A stretch of 8,176 nt of DNA. It comes from an uncultured Nitrososphaerota archaeon (lineage in GTDB: Bacteria; Bacillota; Clostridia; Oscillospirales; Ruminococcaceae). A model generated the notes under the pieces. It was given only the letters and a program-made list of their open reading frames with translations. It did no database searches and was not told the DNA's origin. The first letter of the stretch is position 1. Every line of letters starts with the position of its first letter. The DNA lies in NCBI GenBank assembly GCA_934869045.1, contig CAKXAF010000090.1, positions 1 through 8,176 on the forward strand. Reading direction: 5' to 3'. Shown here piece by piece: positions 1 to 5,929 of this stretch. Both the position numbers and the translations under genes were made by a program.

Positions 1-388
1 CCTTATGAGGGACCCAGTCAGCGTCCAGCTCGATCAGGGTTTTCAACGCCTTCAGGGCGAAGTCCACGTCCAACTGAGGCATAGAAAGCCGGTCATTCGA
101 GCTGTTGAGCCGTTTGAAGTTCTCCTCCGGCCGGAACAGGCGGATGGTCCCGTCCGGACAGCGGTATGCCTTCATGCCTTCAAAGGTCTCTTGCCCGTAG
201 TGCAGGCAGTTGCAGGCCGGGCTGAGGGACAGGGGGCCGTAGGGAACGATGCGGGGATCGTACCAGCCCTTTTCCCTGTTCCAGTCCATTACAAACATAT
301 GATCCGTGAAATCACGGCCGAACACGAGATGATTTTCGTCCGGTTTCTGCTTCGGCGCAGGGTTGCGCTCAATTCGGATCTCTTCCAT
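1..388 (-). CDS. ilvE: Branched-chain amino acid aminotransferase, N-terminal part (cut by window edge)
   Basis: This is a PLP-dependent class IV (fold type IV) transaminase. It interconverts leucine, isoleucine and valine with their 2-oxo acids, using glutamate/2-oxoglutarate, in the cytoplasm. Only the first 129 codons are in the window; the family is usually 340-360 residues, so the lysine that binds PLP lies outside. I translated the minus strand by hand. The diagnostic stretch is LHYGQETFEGMKAYR (about residues 62-76), followed by DGTIRLFRPEEN and then LIELDADWVP (about 118-127), the pattern of the larger, mitochondrial-like BCAT subfamily. I chose the ATG at 386-388 because a GGAAGG lies 9 bases upstream. 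An in-frame ATG at 395-397 directly abuts that GGAAGG and would add three residues, so it is less likely. The gene is divergent from groES, and its promoter is at 477-505. The family call is firm; the exact symbol (ilvE or ilvK) is by homology class only. Confidence 0.9.
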   Translation of the reverse strand, partial: MEEIRIERNPAPKQKPDENHLVFGRDFTDHMFVMDWNREKGWYDPRIVPYGPLSLSPACNCLHYGQETFEGMKAYRCPDGTIRLFRPEENFKRLNSSNDRLSMPQLDVDFALKALKTLIELDADWVPHK

Positions 389-476
389 TTTTCTCATCCT
401 TCCATCCATATCTGCCGAATCCGGCGTCCCAGCGACGCGCTTTTCTTCTGCAGGTACCGCATTTTTTATTAGGATT

Positions 477-505
477 AGTATAGCATACCCCCTATCGGAT
501 GTCAA
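477..505 (-). promoter_or_regulatory. Sigma-A-type promoter of the branched-chain aminotransferase gene
   Basis: Read on the minus strand, a perfect -35 TTGACA (505-500) and a -10 TATACT (482-477) are separated by exactly 17 bases. A TG one base before the -10 makes it an extended -10 element. Transcription should start near 470, giving an 80-base leader. That leader is too short for a T-box and shows only a small 5-bp hairpin (GCGTC/GACGC). The match to housekeeping consensus suggests strong constitutive expression; no operator is evident. Confidence 0.8.
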
Positions 506-784
506 CAAAATCCGCCCTGCTTTCCGGCATCAGAATTCACAAACCTTCCGTTTTCTGCAGTATTGATTTTGTGTATATTCTTTTTTGCAAAAGAATCTAA
601 GCAAAATTTCCTGCGCCTTATCTCAGATTATCCGGAATTATTTTCGTCCTAATTTTGTTGACGGCCTCCCGCCGCCTATTCACCGCCCCACATCTTTCAG
701 GAAGACCGGGCACCATAATCTGCCTATTTTTTTTACATCGTTTTGTGCAATCATACAAAAATCCTAAAAATATCAAAATACCTC
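506..784. other. AT-rich divergent intergenic region, no gene seen
   Basis: This stretch lies between the aminotransferase promoter and the main groE promoter. Short ORFs on both strands lack a ribosome binding site and any recognisable protein motif, so I do not call a gene. Two small inverted repeats are visible: ATTCTTTT/AAAAGAAT at 577-596 with a 4-base loop, and TTTTGT/ACAAAA at 741-760 with an 8-base gap. A second, weaker groE promoter is possible at 732-759 (TTTACA, 16 bases, TACAAA on the plus strand). None of these is strong enough to call with confidence. Confidence 0.4.
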
Positions 785-812
785 TTGATTTTTCCGAATT
801 TCCGGATAAAAT
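785..812 (+). promoter_or_regulatory. groESL promoter (sigma-A type)
   Basis: The -35 TTGATT (785-790) and -10 TAAAAT (807-812) are 16 bases apart. The predicted start of transcription, near 819-820, sits at the left edge of the CIRCE operator. This is the usual arrangement for vegetative promoters repressed by HrcA. Confidence 0.75.
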
Positions 813-820
813 AGATAGTG

Positions 821-847
821 TTAGCACTCGACAAATAAGAGTGCTAA
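821..847 (+). promoter_or_regulatory. CIRCE operator (HrcA binding site)
   Basis: This is a perfect inverted repeat, TTAGCACTC, nine bases, GAGTGCTAA, identical to the CIRCE consensus. In Firmicutes HrcA binds CIRCE and represses groE and dnaK operons. Heat or misfolded protein titrates GroEL away from HrcA and lowers its activity, so the operon is induced. The element lies between the promoter and the groES ribosome binding site, so it is also in the 5' leader of the mRNA, where it can form a hairpin. hrcA itself is not in this window. Confidence 0.97.
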
Positions 848-889
848 GAGTTCGAAAAAACAAAAAAGACATATAAGGAGGAACCATCT

Positions 890-1174
890 ATGAACATCAA
901 ACCCTTAGCGGACCGTGTTGTTGTCCAGATGCAGGAGGCCGAGGAAACCACCAAGAGCGGAATCATCCTCAGCGCTGCTTCCCAGGAAAAGCCCTCCGTC
1001 GCGAAGGTTGTCGCAGTTGGCAAAGGCGGCGTCGTGGACGGCCACGAGATCGTGATGGAACTGAAGGTCGGCGACAAGGTGCTGCTGAGCAAATACGCCG
1101 GCACAGAGGTCAAGCTGGACGGCGAGGAATACACCATCGTCCGCCAGAGCGACGTGCTCGCCATCGTGGAATAA
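890..1174 (+). CDS. groES: Co-chaperonin GroES (Hsp10)
   Basis: GroES is the heptameric lid of the chaperonin. It caps the GroEL cavity in an ATP-dependent way so that substrate proteins fold inside, in the cytoplasm. The 94-residue length is standard. The N-terminus IKPLADRVVVQ, the mobile loop EETTKSGIIL (about 18-27, whose hydrophobic GIIL tip docks on the GroEL apical domain), the roof-loop region near KGGVVDGHE, and the VGDKVLLSKYAGTEVKLDGEEY block are all classic GroES. The ATG is fixed by a TAAGGAGG at 874-881, 8 bases upstream. It is the first gene of a two-gene operon, 44 bases before groEL, and is controlled by the CIRCE element in its leader. Nothing is unusual in the protein. Confidence 0.98.
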   Translation: MNIKPLADRVVVQMQEAEETTKSGIILSAASQEKPSVAKVVAVGKGGVVDGHEIVMELKVGDKVLLSKYAGTEVKLDGEEYTIVRQSDVLAIVE

Positions 1175-1218
1175 GCAAACGTTCACCAAACTGGAAACAA
1201 AATTAGGAGGAACCAGAT

Positions 1219-2847
1219 ATGGCTAAACAGATCATTTACGGCGAGGAAGCCAGAAAAGCTCTCCAAACCGGCATCGACAAACTCGCGGATACCGTTAAGA
1301 TTACTCTGGGGCCCAAAGGCCGCAATGTTGTCCTGGACAAGAAATTCGGCGCGCCCCTCATTACCAACGACGGCGTAACCATCGCCAAGGAAGTCGAACT
1401 TCCCGAAGCCTTTGAAAATATGGGCGCCCAGCTGGTCAAAGAAGTTGCCACCAAAACCAATGACGCAGCTGGCGACGGCACCACCACCGCTACCCTGCTG
1501 GCTCAGGCTCTGGTCCGCGAAGGTATGAAGAACGTCGCGGCCGGCGCCAACCCCATGGTCGTTAAACGCGGCATCCAGAAAGCGGTCGACGCAGCCATCA
1601 AAGCCATCGTCGAGCACTCCCAGAAGGTTTCCGGCTCCGATGACATCGCCCGGGTCGGCACCGTTTCCTCCAGCAGCGAGGAGGTAGGCAAGCTCATCGC
1701 CGAGGCCATGGAGAAAGTCTCTGCCGACGGCGTCATCACCCTGGAAGAATCCAAGACCGCTGAAACCTACAGCGAGGTCGTGGAAGGCATGCAGTTCGAC
1801 CGCGGCTATATCTCCCCCTATATGTGCACAGACACGGAGAAGATGGAAGCCGTCATGGACGACGCCTACATCCTGATCACCGATAAGAAGATCTCCAACA
1901 TCCAGGAAATCCTGCCCCTTCTGGAGCAGATCGTTCAGAGCGGCAAGAAACTGGTCATCATTGCTGAGGACGTCGAAGGCGAGGCTCTGACCACCCTGAT
2001 CCTGAACAAACTCCGCGGCACCTTCAACTGCGTTGCTGTCAAAGCCCCCGGCTTCGGCGACCGCCGCAAAGAAATGCTGCAGGATATCGCCATCCTCACC
2101 GGCGGCCAGGTCATCACCTCTGAGCTCGGCCTGGAGCTGAAGGACGCCACTATTGATCAGCTGGGACGCGCCCGCCAGGTCAAGGTCCAGAAGGAAAACA
2201 CCATTATCGTTGACGGCGCCGGCGACAGCAAGGCTATCAAGGACCGGACCCACCAGATCAAATCCCAAATTGAAACCACCACTTCCGACTTTGATCGCGA
2301 GAAGCTCCAGGAGCGCTTGGCGAAGCTGGCAGGCGGCGTGGCCGTTATCAAGGTCGGCGCAGCCACCGAGGTCGAGATGAAGGAAAAGAAACTCCGCATC
2401 GAGGACGCCCTCTCTGCCACCAAGGCTGCTGTTGAGGAAGGCATCGTCGCTGGCGGCGGCACCGCTTTCATCAACGCCATCCCCGCCGTCAAGGCTCTCA
2501 TGGAAAACGCCTCCGGCGATGAAAAGACCGGTATGTCCATTGTTCTGAAGGCTCTTGAGGAGCCCGTCCGCCAGATCGCCCTCAACAGCGGCCTGGAAGG
2601 CTCCGTCATTATCGACAAGATCATCAGCTCCGGCAAGACCGGCTACGGCTTTGACGCAGCCCGTGAAGAGTATGGCGATATGATCTCTCTGGGCATTGTC
2701 GATCCCACCAAGGTCACCCGCAGCGCTCTGGAGAATGCCGCTTCTGTCGCCGCCATGGTACTCACCACCGAGTCCCTGGTTGCCGACATCAAGGAGCCCA
2801 CTCCTCCCGCGGCTCCTGCGGCACCCGATATGGGCGGTATGTATTAA
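1219..2847 (+). CDS. groEL: Chaperonin GroEL (Hsp60)
   Basis: GroEL is the 60-kDa subunit of the double-ring chaperonin. It binds non-native proteins on its apical domains and folds them under a GroES lid, driven by ATP. The 542-residue length is normal. Visible landmarks are the N-terminus MAKQIIYGEEAR, the nucleotide site LGPKGRNVVLD (30-40), TNDGVTIAKE (Asp51), GDGTTTAT (Asp86) and the EDALSATKAAVEEGIVAGGG block, whose Asp near residue 396 is the ATP-hydrolysis aspartate (Asp398 in E. coli). The C-terminus is a short Pro/Ala linker ending DMGGMY, a reduced form of the usual GGM tail. AGGAGG at 1205-1210 lies 8 bases before the ATG. The gene is cotranscribed with groES and followed by a strong terminator. 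Its codon use is biased to C-ending codons, as expected for a highly expressed gene. Confidence 0.99.
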   Translation: MAKQIIYGEEARKALQTGIDKLADTVKITLGPKGRNVVLDKKFGAPLITNDGVTIAKEVELPEAFENMGAQLVKEVATKTNDAAGDGTTTATLLAQALVREGMKNVAAGANPMVVKRGIQKAVDAAIKAIVEHSQKVSGSDDIARVGTVSSSSEEVGKLIAEAMEKVSADGVITLEESKTAETYSEVVEGMQFDRGYISPYMCTDTEKMEAVMDDAYILITDKKISNIQEILPLLEQIVQSGKKLVIIAEDVEGEALTTLILNKLRGTFNCVAVKAPGFGDRRKEMLQDIAILTGGQVITSELGLELKDATIDQLGRARQVKVQKENTIIVDGAGDSKAIKDRTHQIKSQIETTTSDFDREKLQERLAKLAGGVAVIKVGAATEVEMKEKKLRIEDALSATKAAVEEGIVAGGGTAFINAIPAVKALMENASGDEKTGMSIVLKALEEPVRQIALNSGLEGSVIIDKIISSGKTGYGFDAAREEYGDMISLGIVDPTKVTRSALENAASVAAMVLTTESLVADIKEPTPPAAPAAPDMGGMY

Positions 2848-2859
2848 TCGAATTCTTCT

Positions 2860-2911
2860 ATATAAAAATCCAGTGCCAACGGATTTCCCCGTTGGCACTG
2901 GATTTTTATAT
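2860..2911. terminator. Terminator of groESL, probably bidirectional
   Basis: This is a perfect 23-bp stem (2860-2882 with 2889-2911) around a 6-base loop, starting 12 bases after the groEL stop. The GC-rich core (CCAGTGCCAACGG) is flanked by an A-run on one side and TTTTT on the other, so either strand gives a hairpin plus U-tract. It can end groESL transcription and also stop read-through from the GH10 gene opposite. Confidence 0.93.
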
Positions 2912-3002
2912 GCTCAATAACCAATGACGGAGGAACAGTCCCCTCCGCACGCTCTTACAGGAAATGCGAATATCTCAATCCCGTGTACGGCCCGATTGTG
3001 CC

Positions 3003-3032
3003 AAAAAAAGCGGCGCAGCCGAAGCCGCGCCG
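3003..3032 (-). terminator. Intrinsic terminator of the GH10 gene
   Basis: On the minus strand, a 9-bp GC-rich stem (CGGCGCGGC with GCTGCGCCG, one G-U pair) is closed by a TTCG loop in the very stable C(UUCG)G context and followed by seven T residues. It begins 16 bases after the GH10 stop codon. Confidence 0.93.
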
Positions 3033-3048
3033 TCCTCAAATCCTCCGC

Positions 3049-4380
3049 TTATCTCCGGATCTCCACAGTGTCTCGAAGTGTCTTGGCCAGATGAAAATCT
3101 CCGGCCTCCTGTCCGTTAACCGCCAGCTTGTAGCCGCCGAAGAACCCCCGGAATTCCACCTCGCCATTTTCATCGGTGCAAAGCTCTGCGCGGGTGTGCC
3201 ACTCCTTCTGAATGAGCTCCCGAAGCGCCTGATATACCGGCTTTTCCGACAGATCATACCGGAGCATTCCGCCGGAAAAATAGTTTTCGCCATCATGAGT
3301 GTTGCGCGGCGCCCAGGCAGCGTACCCATCCACCAGATTCCACCAGACGATGGCGTCCATGGCCGGATGGCTGACCCAGGTGCGATAAAGATCCATGGTC
3401 AGTTCCGCCTGGATCTCCTCGTCATCCCCTTCGCATTCGTAAGCAGGGATGGTGATTTCCGAAACGTGGAGCGGTTTCCCGAACTGCCCGTAGCAGTCCA
3501 TGACCTCATAGAGCTTCACCGGGTCGAAAGGCAAGGAGCCTTCTCCCAGTTCGTCCTCCCGCCGGATAAACTGGTGGAACTGCATCCCGATGGCGTCGAC
3601 CCGCCTGCCACCCCGCAGCAGCCGGTCGATCTGCATATAGTAGGGGCTGCGGGTCCCCATGAAGCCGTTGCGGGCACAATCGTTCCAGATAAAGGCCGCT
3701 TCGTTGATGAAGAGCCTGTTTCCGCCGGTAAATGCCCGGTCGGCCTGGGTGAAGCACCACTCCAGATAATCCGGTTCTTCATAGGTTCGGAATTTGTCGC
3801 AGCGGTAGGAGCAGAGATTCTCATTTTCCACGTCCCAGTCCTGGATGCGCCCGGCATACCGCCCGGCAACCTCCCGGAGATGCGCTTCGGAGAGCCGTTT
3901 CTGCGTGGGAACGTCCTTGGGCATCCAGGCAGGGGTAAAGCTATGGTAAATCAGGCAGTGCCCCTTCCGCCGGATCCCGTTTTCCTCGCAGTAATCCAGC
4001 GCCAGATCCGGAGCCGGCCGGCGGTAGATCTTGGGGCTGTCCGCGGCGTAGCGGGGTTTCCCCTGCTCCGGCTCCAGGTCGCTCCAATAAAACGGCACAA
4101 TTGCGTAGTTGAAAAGCTCCTTGAATTTTTCCCGGTAAAGGACATTCTTTTCCTCGGTTTCCATCTCGTCGAGCATAAAGATGTTGCAGCCGAAATTGAA
4201 ATCGTGGCTGTACTGATCCGCGGTGACAACCGCACCGGAAACAGGCTTTCCTCCGGCGTCCGTGACGCGCAGGCGGACGCTGCCCATGCGGTACGCTTCA
4301 ATATTCCGTTTTACGGTGTTTTCCATAAAAAAGTAGTGTTCGTCGAACCCTTTCAGCAGGTCGTCTCTGCGTTTTGACAT
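3049..4380 (-). CDS. Glycoside hydrolase family 10 enzyme (endo-1,4-beta-xylanase-like), cytoplasmic
   Basis: GH10 enzymes cleave beta-1,4-xylosidic bonds with retention of configuration in a TIM barrel. The 443-residue protein starts with a small beta-rich region (about 33-65, SVRLRVTDAGGKPVSGAVV) of the kind often fused before GH10 domains. The barrel follows, with canonical motifs: KGHCLIYHSFTPAW (139-152), WDVENE (182-187, acid/base Glu187), LFINEAAF (223-230), IGMQFHQF (264-271), VSEITI (306-311, nucleophile Glu308) and a WWNLVDGYAAW block near the end. About 55 C-terminal residues follow the barrel. There is no signal peptide or transmembrane segment, so it should act inside the cell on imported oligosaccharides, which is inferred. 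GGAGG at 4389-4393 lies 8 bases before the ATG. The gene stands alone, convergent with groEL and divergent from the DUF3810 gene. Family call is strong; exact substrate is unknown. Confidence 0.9.
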   Translation of the reverse strand: MSKRRDDLLKGFDEHYFFMENTVKRNIEAYRMGSVRLRVTDAGGKPVSGAVVTADQYSHDFNFGCNIFMLDEMETEEKNVLYREKFKELFNYAIVPFYWSDLEPEQGKPRYAADSPKIYRRPAPDLALDYCEENGIRRKGHCLIYHSFTPAWMPKDVPTQKRLSEAHLREVAGRYAGRIQDWDVENENLCSYRCDKFRTYEEPDYLEWCFTQADRAFTGGNRLFINEAAFIWNDCARNGFMGTRSPYYMQIDRLLRGGRRVDAIGMQFHQFIRREDELGEGSLPFDPVKLYEVMDCYGQFGKPLHVSEITIPAYECEGDDEEIQAELTMDLYRTWVSHPAMDAIVWWNLVDGYAAWAPRNTHDGENYFSGGMLRYDLSEKPVYQALRELIQKEWHTRAELCTDENGEVEFRGFFGGYKLAVNGQEAGDFHLAKTLRDTVEIRR

Positions 4381-4399
4381 GTTATCATCCTCCGTCTTT

Positions 4400-4414
4400 C
4401 CCCGGCGGCCGGGG
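4400..4414 (-). promoter_or_regulatory. GC-rich hairpin in the 5' leader of the GH10 gene
   Basis: CCCCGG and CCGGGG are separated by three bases and lie 6 bases upstream of the GH10 ribosome binding site. A TATGAT at about 4426-4431 (minus strand) could be a -10 element, but no good -35 is spaced from it. A small repeat (CCGCA/TGCGG) lies just upstream of that -10. Together this suggests an activator-dependent or translationally controlled leader, but the support is only positional. Confidence 0.35.
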
Positions 4415-4604
4415 CTTCTGCCTTTATCATACCGCAGGATGCGGCGATGTTCCTCAACTTTCTACCGCGATTTGTAAAGAATCTTACGAATTTCCGCTCA
4501 GCCCTTCCAGATAATACCGATCCGCCGCTGATGATAAACAGACAAAATGCCGTCCGAAAATAACCGGGGATTTCCATTGCGAAAACTTCCAAAATCCTTT
4601 TTAC

Positions 4605-4613
4605 TGATATTAT
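4605..4613 (+). promoter_or_regulatory. Possible extended -10 promoter of the DUF3810 gene
   Basis: TGATATTAT gives a -10 hexamer TATTAT (4608-4613) preceded by a TG extended -10 element. No convincing -35 is found at 16-18 bases upstream. It lies 25 bases before the GTG start, so the leader would be short. Confidence 0.4.
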
Positions 4614-4638
4614 CCTCAACAAAAAGGAGCTGACCGCT

Positions 4639-5745
4639 GTGAACCGATTTGTACGTTTTTTCAAGGATCATCTGGGCATCCACCTCACCCTGCTGATCTC
4701 CGCCGGGATCATCGGGCTGTACTTTCTGCTGCGTCCTTTTAAACAGGTCATGAATTTTCTCATCACCTGGATCACGACACCTTATAAGCGTGCCATGGCA
4801 GCGGTGCTCTCCGTACTTCCCTTCTCCTTTGCGGAGCTGATTTGGGCCGTTGGAATCCTGGCCGCCCTGATCTTCCTGCCCCAGACAATCTATCGGCTGA
4901 TTCGCCCCAAGGGACGCCGCCGGAGGATCATCGCCTACCGCCGCCTGACAAGCCTTGCCGCAGCGGGCCTGACGGTATATGCCGGCTTCTGCCTGCTTTG
5001 GGGCGTCAACTATTACGGCGATAGCTTTTCCGATAAAAGCGGCATTCAGGCAGAGCCAGTCAGTGCCGCCCAGCTGGAAGCCACAGCCCGGAAATTCGTC
5101 CTTCTGGCCAATGAATACAGCTCCCAGGTCGCACGGGACAATACCGGCCTGTTCGCCGTAAGCCGGGATGAAATCTTCCGCTGTTGTAGAGGCATCTACG
5201 ATGCAATCGGCGAAAAATACCCCTTCCTGTCCGGCAGTCTCCCCCAGCCAAAAAGGATTTTCTTCTCTAAAATCATGAGCCTTATCGATTTCACCGGCTT
5301 TTTCTTCCCCTTTACCGGAGAAGCCAACCTCAACGTGGACAGCCCCGCCTGTATGCTTCCCGCCACCATCACCCATGAGCTGGCGCACCAGAAAAACATT
5401 GCCCCGGAACAGGAGGCGAATTTTGTGGCAGTCCTTGCCGCCCTGGAAAGCGAAAATCCCATCTATTGCTACTCCGCTGCCCTCCTGGGCTACATACATC
5501 TGGGCAACGCCCTTTATGAGGCAGACCGGGAGGCCTGGCGGGAAGTCTCCGGAAGCCTCAACGACCTTGTCCGCACCGATCTGGCTGACAACAACGCCTA
5601 CTGGGCCAAATTTGACACCCCGGTCAACCAGGCAACGCAAACCGTCTACAACAGCTTTCTCCAAAGCTATGGCCAGGAGCTGGGGCTGAAAAGCTACGGC
5701 GCCTGCGTGGACCTGCTGGTGGCCTACTACGGCCAGGAGGACTGA
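4639..5745 (+). CDS. DUF3810 family membrane protein with HExxH zinc-protease-like motif
   Basis: I recognise the overall pattern of the DUF3810 family, whose function is not established. The 368-residue protein has three predicted membrane segments in its first third (about 14-31, 63-85 and 103-123), with a basic loop (RPKGRRRR, 89-96) before the third. A soluble domain of about 240 residues follows. That domain contains THELAHQKNIAPEQEANF, with HELAH at residues 246-250. The two histidines and Glu247 match the zinc-binding and catalytic pattern of gluzincin peptidases, and Glu257 or Glu259 could be the third zinc ligand. By the positive-inside rule the soluble domain would be extracellular, which is inference. 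The start is GTG, fixed by AAGGAG at 4624-4629, 9 bases upstream. The gene is a single transcription unit, divergent from the GH10 gene. Peptidase activity is inferred from the motif alone. Confidence 0.8.
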   Translation: MNRFVRFFKDHLGIHLTLLISAGIIGLYFLLRPFKQVMNFLITWITTPYKRAMAAVLSVLPFSFAELIWAVGILAALIFLPQTIYRLIRPKGRRRRIIAYRRLTSLAAAGLTVYAGFCLLWGVNYYGDSFSDKSGIQAEPVSAAQLEATARKFVLLANEYSSQVARDNTGLFAVSRDEIFRCCRGIYDAIGEKYPFLSGSLPQPKRIFFSKIMSLIDFTGFFFPFTGEANLNVDSPACMLPATITHELAHQKNIAPEQEANFVAVLAALESENPIYCYSAALLGYIHLGNALYEADREAWREVSGSLNDLVRTDLADNNAYWAKFDTPVNQATQTVYNSFLQSYGQELGLKSYGACVDLLVAYYGQED

Positions 5746-5746
5746 C

Positions 5747-5761
5747 GCAACCTGAGGTTGC
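5747..5761. repeat. Perfect 15-base dyad, possible operator
   Basis: GCAACCT and AGGTTGC flank a single central base. The dyad begins one base after the DUF3810 stop codon and ends immediately before a -35-like TTGCAT. It has no T-run after it, so it is a poor terminator. Its position fits a repressor or activator site for the short unit downstream, which is inference. Confidence 0.45.
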
Positions 5762-5790
5762 TTGCATTCCTTCCGAAAATCTCCTACAAT
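5762..5790 (+). promoter_or_regulatory. Promoter-like sequence upstream of a 21-codon ORF
   Basis: TTGCAT (5762-5767) and TACAAT (5785-5790) are exactly 17 bases apart. The -10 matches five of six consensus positions; the -35 matches only its TTG. Transcription would start near 5797 and run into the terminator at 5884-5929, giving an RNA of about 130 bases. Confidence 0.5.
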
Positions 5791-5817
5791 AGGAAGAAAA
5801 AACGGAGAATGCAGAAT

Positions 5818-5883
5818 ATGGAACCAAAAGAAGTTTTAGCCGGACTGCTTCCCCAGTTGGACTACTGGAAAAACCGCCCATAG
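5818..5883 (+). CDS. Possible small protein, 21 residues, unrecognised
   Basis: This short ORF begins ATG GAA CCA AAA and ends TAG; it encodes MEPKEVLAGLLPQLDYW followed by four more residues. GGAGA lies about 9 bases before the ATG, a promoter-like sequence lies upstream, and the terminator starts directly at the stop codon. The peptide could form one short amphipathic helix. I recognise no family. It may be a real small protein, the remnant of a gene whose body was lost, or a chance ORF in a small RNA. Confidence 0.35.
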   Translation: MEPKEVLAGLLPQLDYWKNRP

Positions 5884-5929
5884 AAAAAGCGCAGAATCCT
5901 GCCGGTTCCGGCCTCTTCTGCGCTTTTTT
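5884..5929. terminator. Bidirectional terminator between the small ORF and the ferritin-like gene
   Basis: A 13-bp outer stem (5884-5896 with 5916-5928: AAAAAGCGCAGAA and TTCTGCGCTTTTT) encloses an inner 5-bp stem GCCGG/CCGGC. It has TTTTTT on the plus strand and TTTTT on the minus strand, so it can work both ways. It overlaps the stop codon of the ferritin-like gene by one base and directly follows the small ORF, and it may also serve the DUF3810 transcript. Confidence 0.88.

Noticed and set aside
5..472. A 155-codon plus-strand frame over the aminotransferase
   Set aside because: The minus strand encodes clear branched-chain aminotransferase motifs with a near-consensus promoter; the plus frame is its shadow.
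398..476. T-box or other amino-acid-sensing leader before the aminotransferase
   Set aside because: The leader predicted from the strong promoter is only about 80 bases and shows no T-box sequence or terminator/antiterminator pair.
577..596. AT-rich hairpin ATTCTTTT/AAAAGAAT as a terminator or operator
   Set aside because: No gene ends next to it, the stem is only A-T rich, and such repeats are common by chance in this AT-rich stretch.
618..887. Small ORFs on both strands upstream of groES
   Set aside because: They overlap the groE promoter and CIRCE, have no ribosome binding site and no recognisable sequence.
1183..2898. A 571-codon open frame on the minus strand antisense to groEL
   Set aside because: It is the mirror of the GroEL gene, kept open by its C-ending codon bias; the translation is repetitive Gly/Asp/Leu with no known fold, no ribosome binding site, and it runs through the terminator hairpin.
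2983..4377. A 464-codon open frame on the plus strand antisense to the GH10 gene
   Set aside because: The minus-strand frame has all GH10 motifs, a ribosome binding site and a terminator; the plus-strand frame has none of these and begins before the GH10 terminator.
4498..5664. A 388-codon open frame on the minus strand antisense to the DUF3810 gene
   Set aside because: The plus-strand protein has membrane segments, an HELAH motif and a well-placed ribosome binding site; the antisense translation shows no recognisable domain.
5758..5790. MerR-type promoter with an extended spacer (TTGCTT to TACAAT)
   Set aside because: That spacing would be 21 bases and the dyad lies upstream rather than between the hexamers; TTGCAT with a 17-base spacer fits better.
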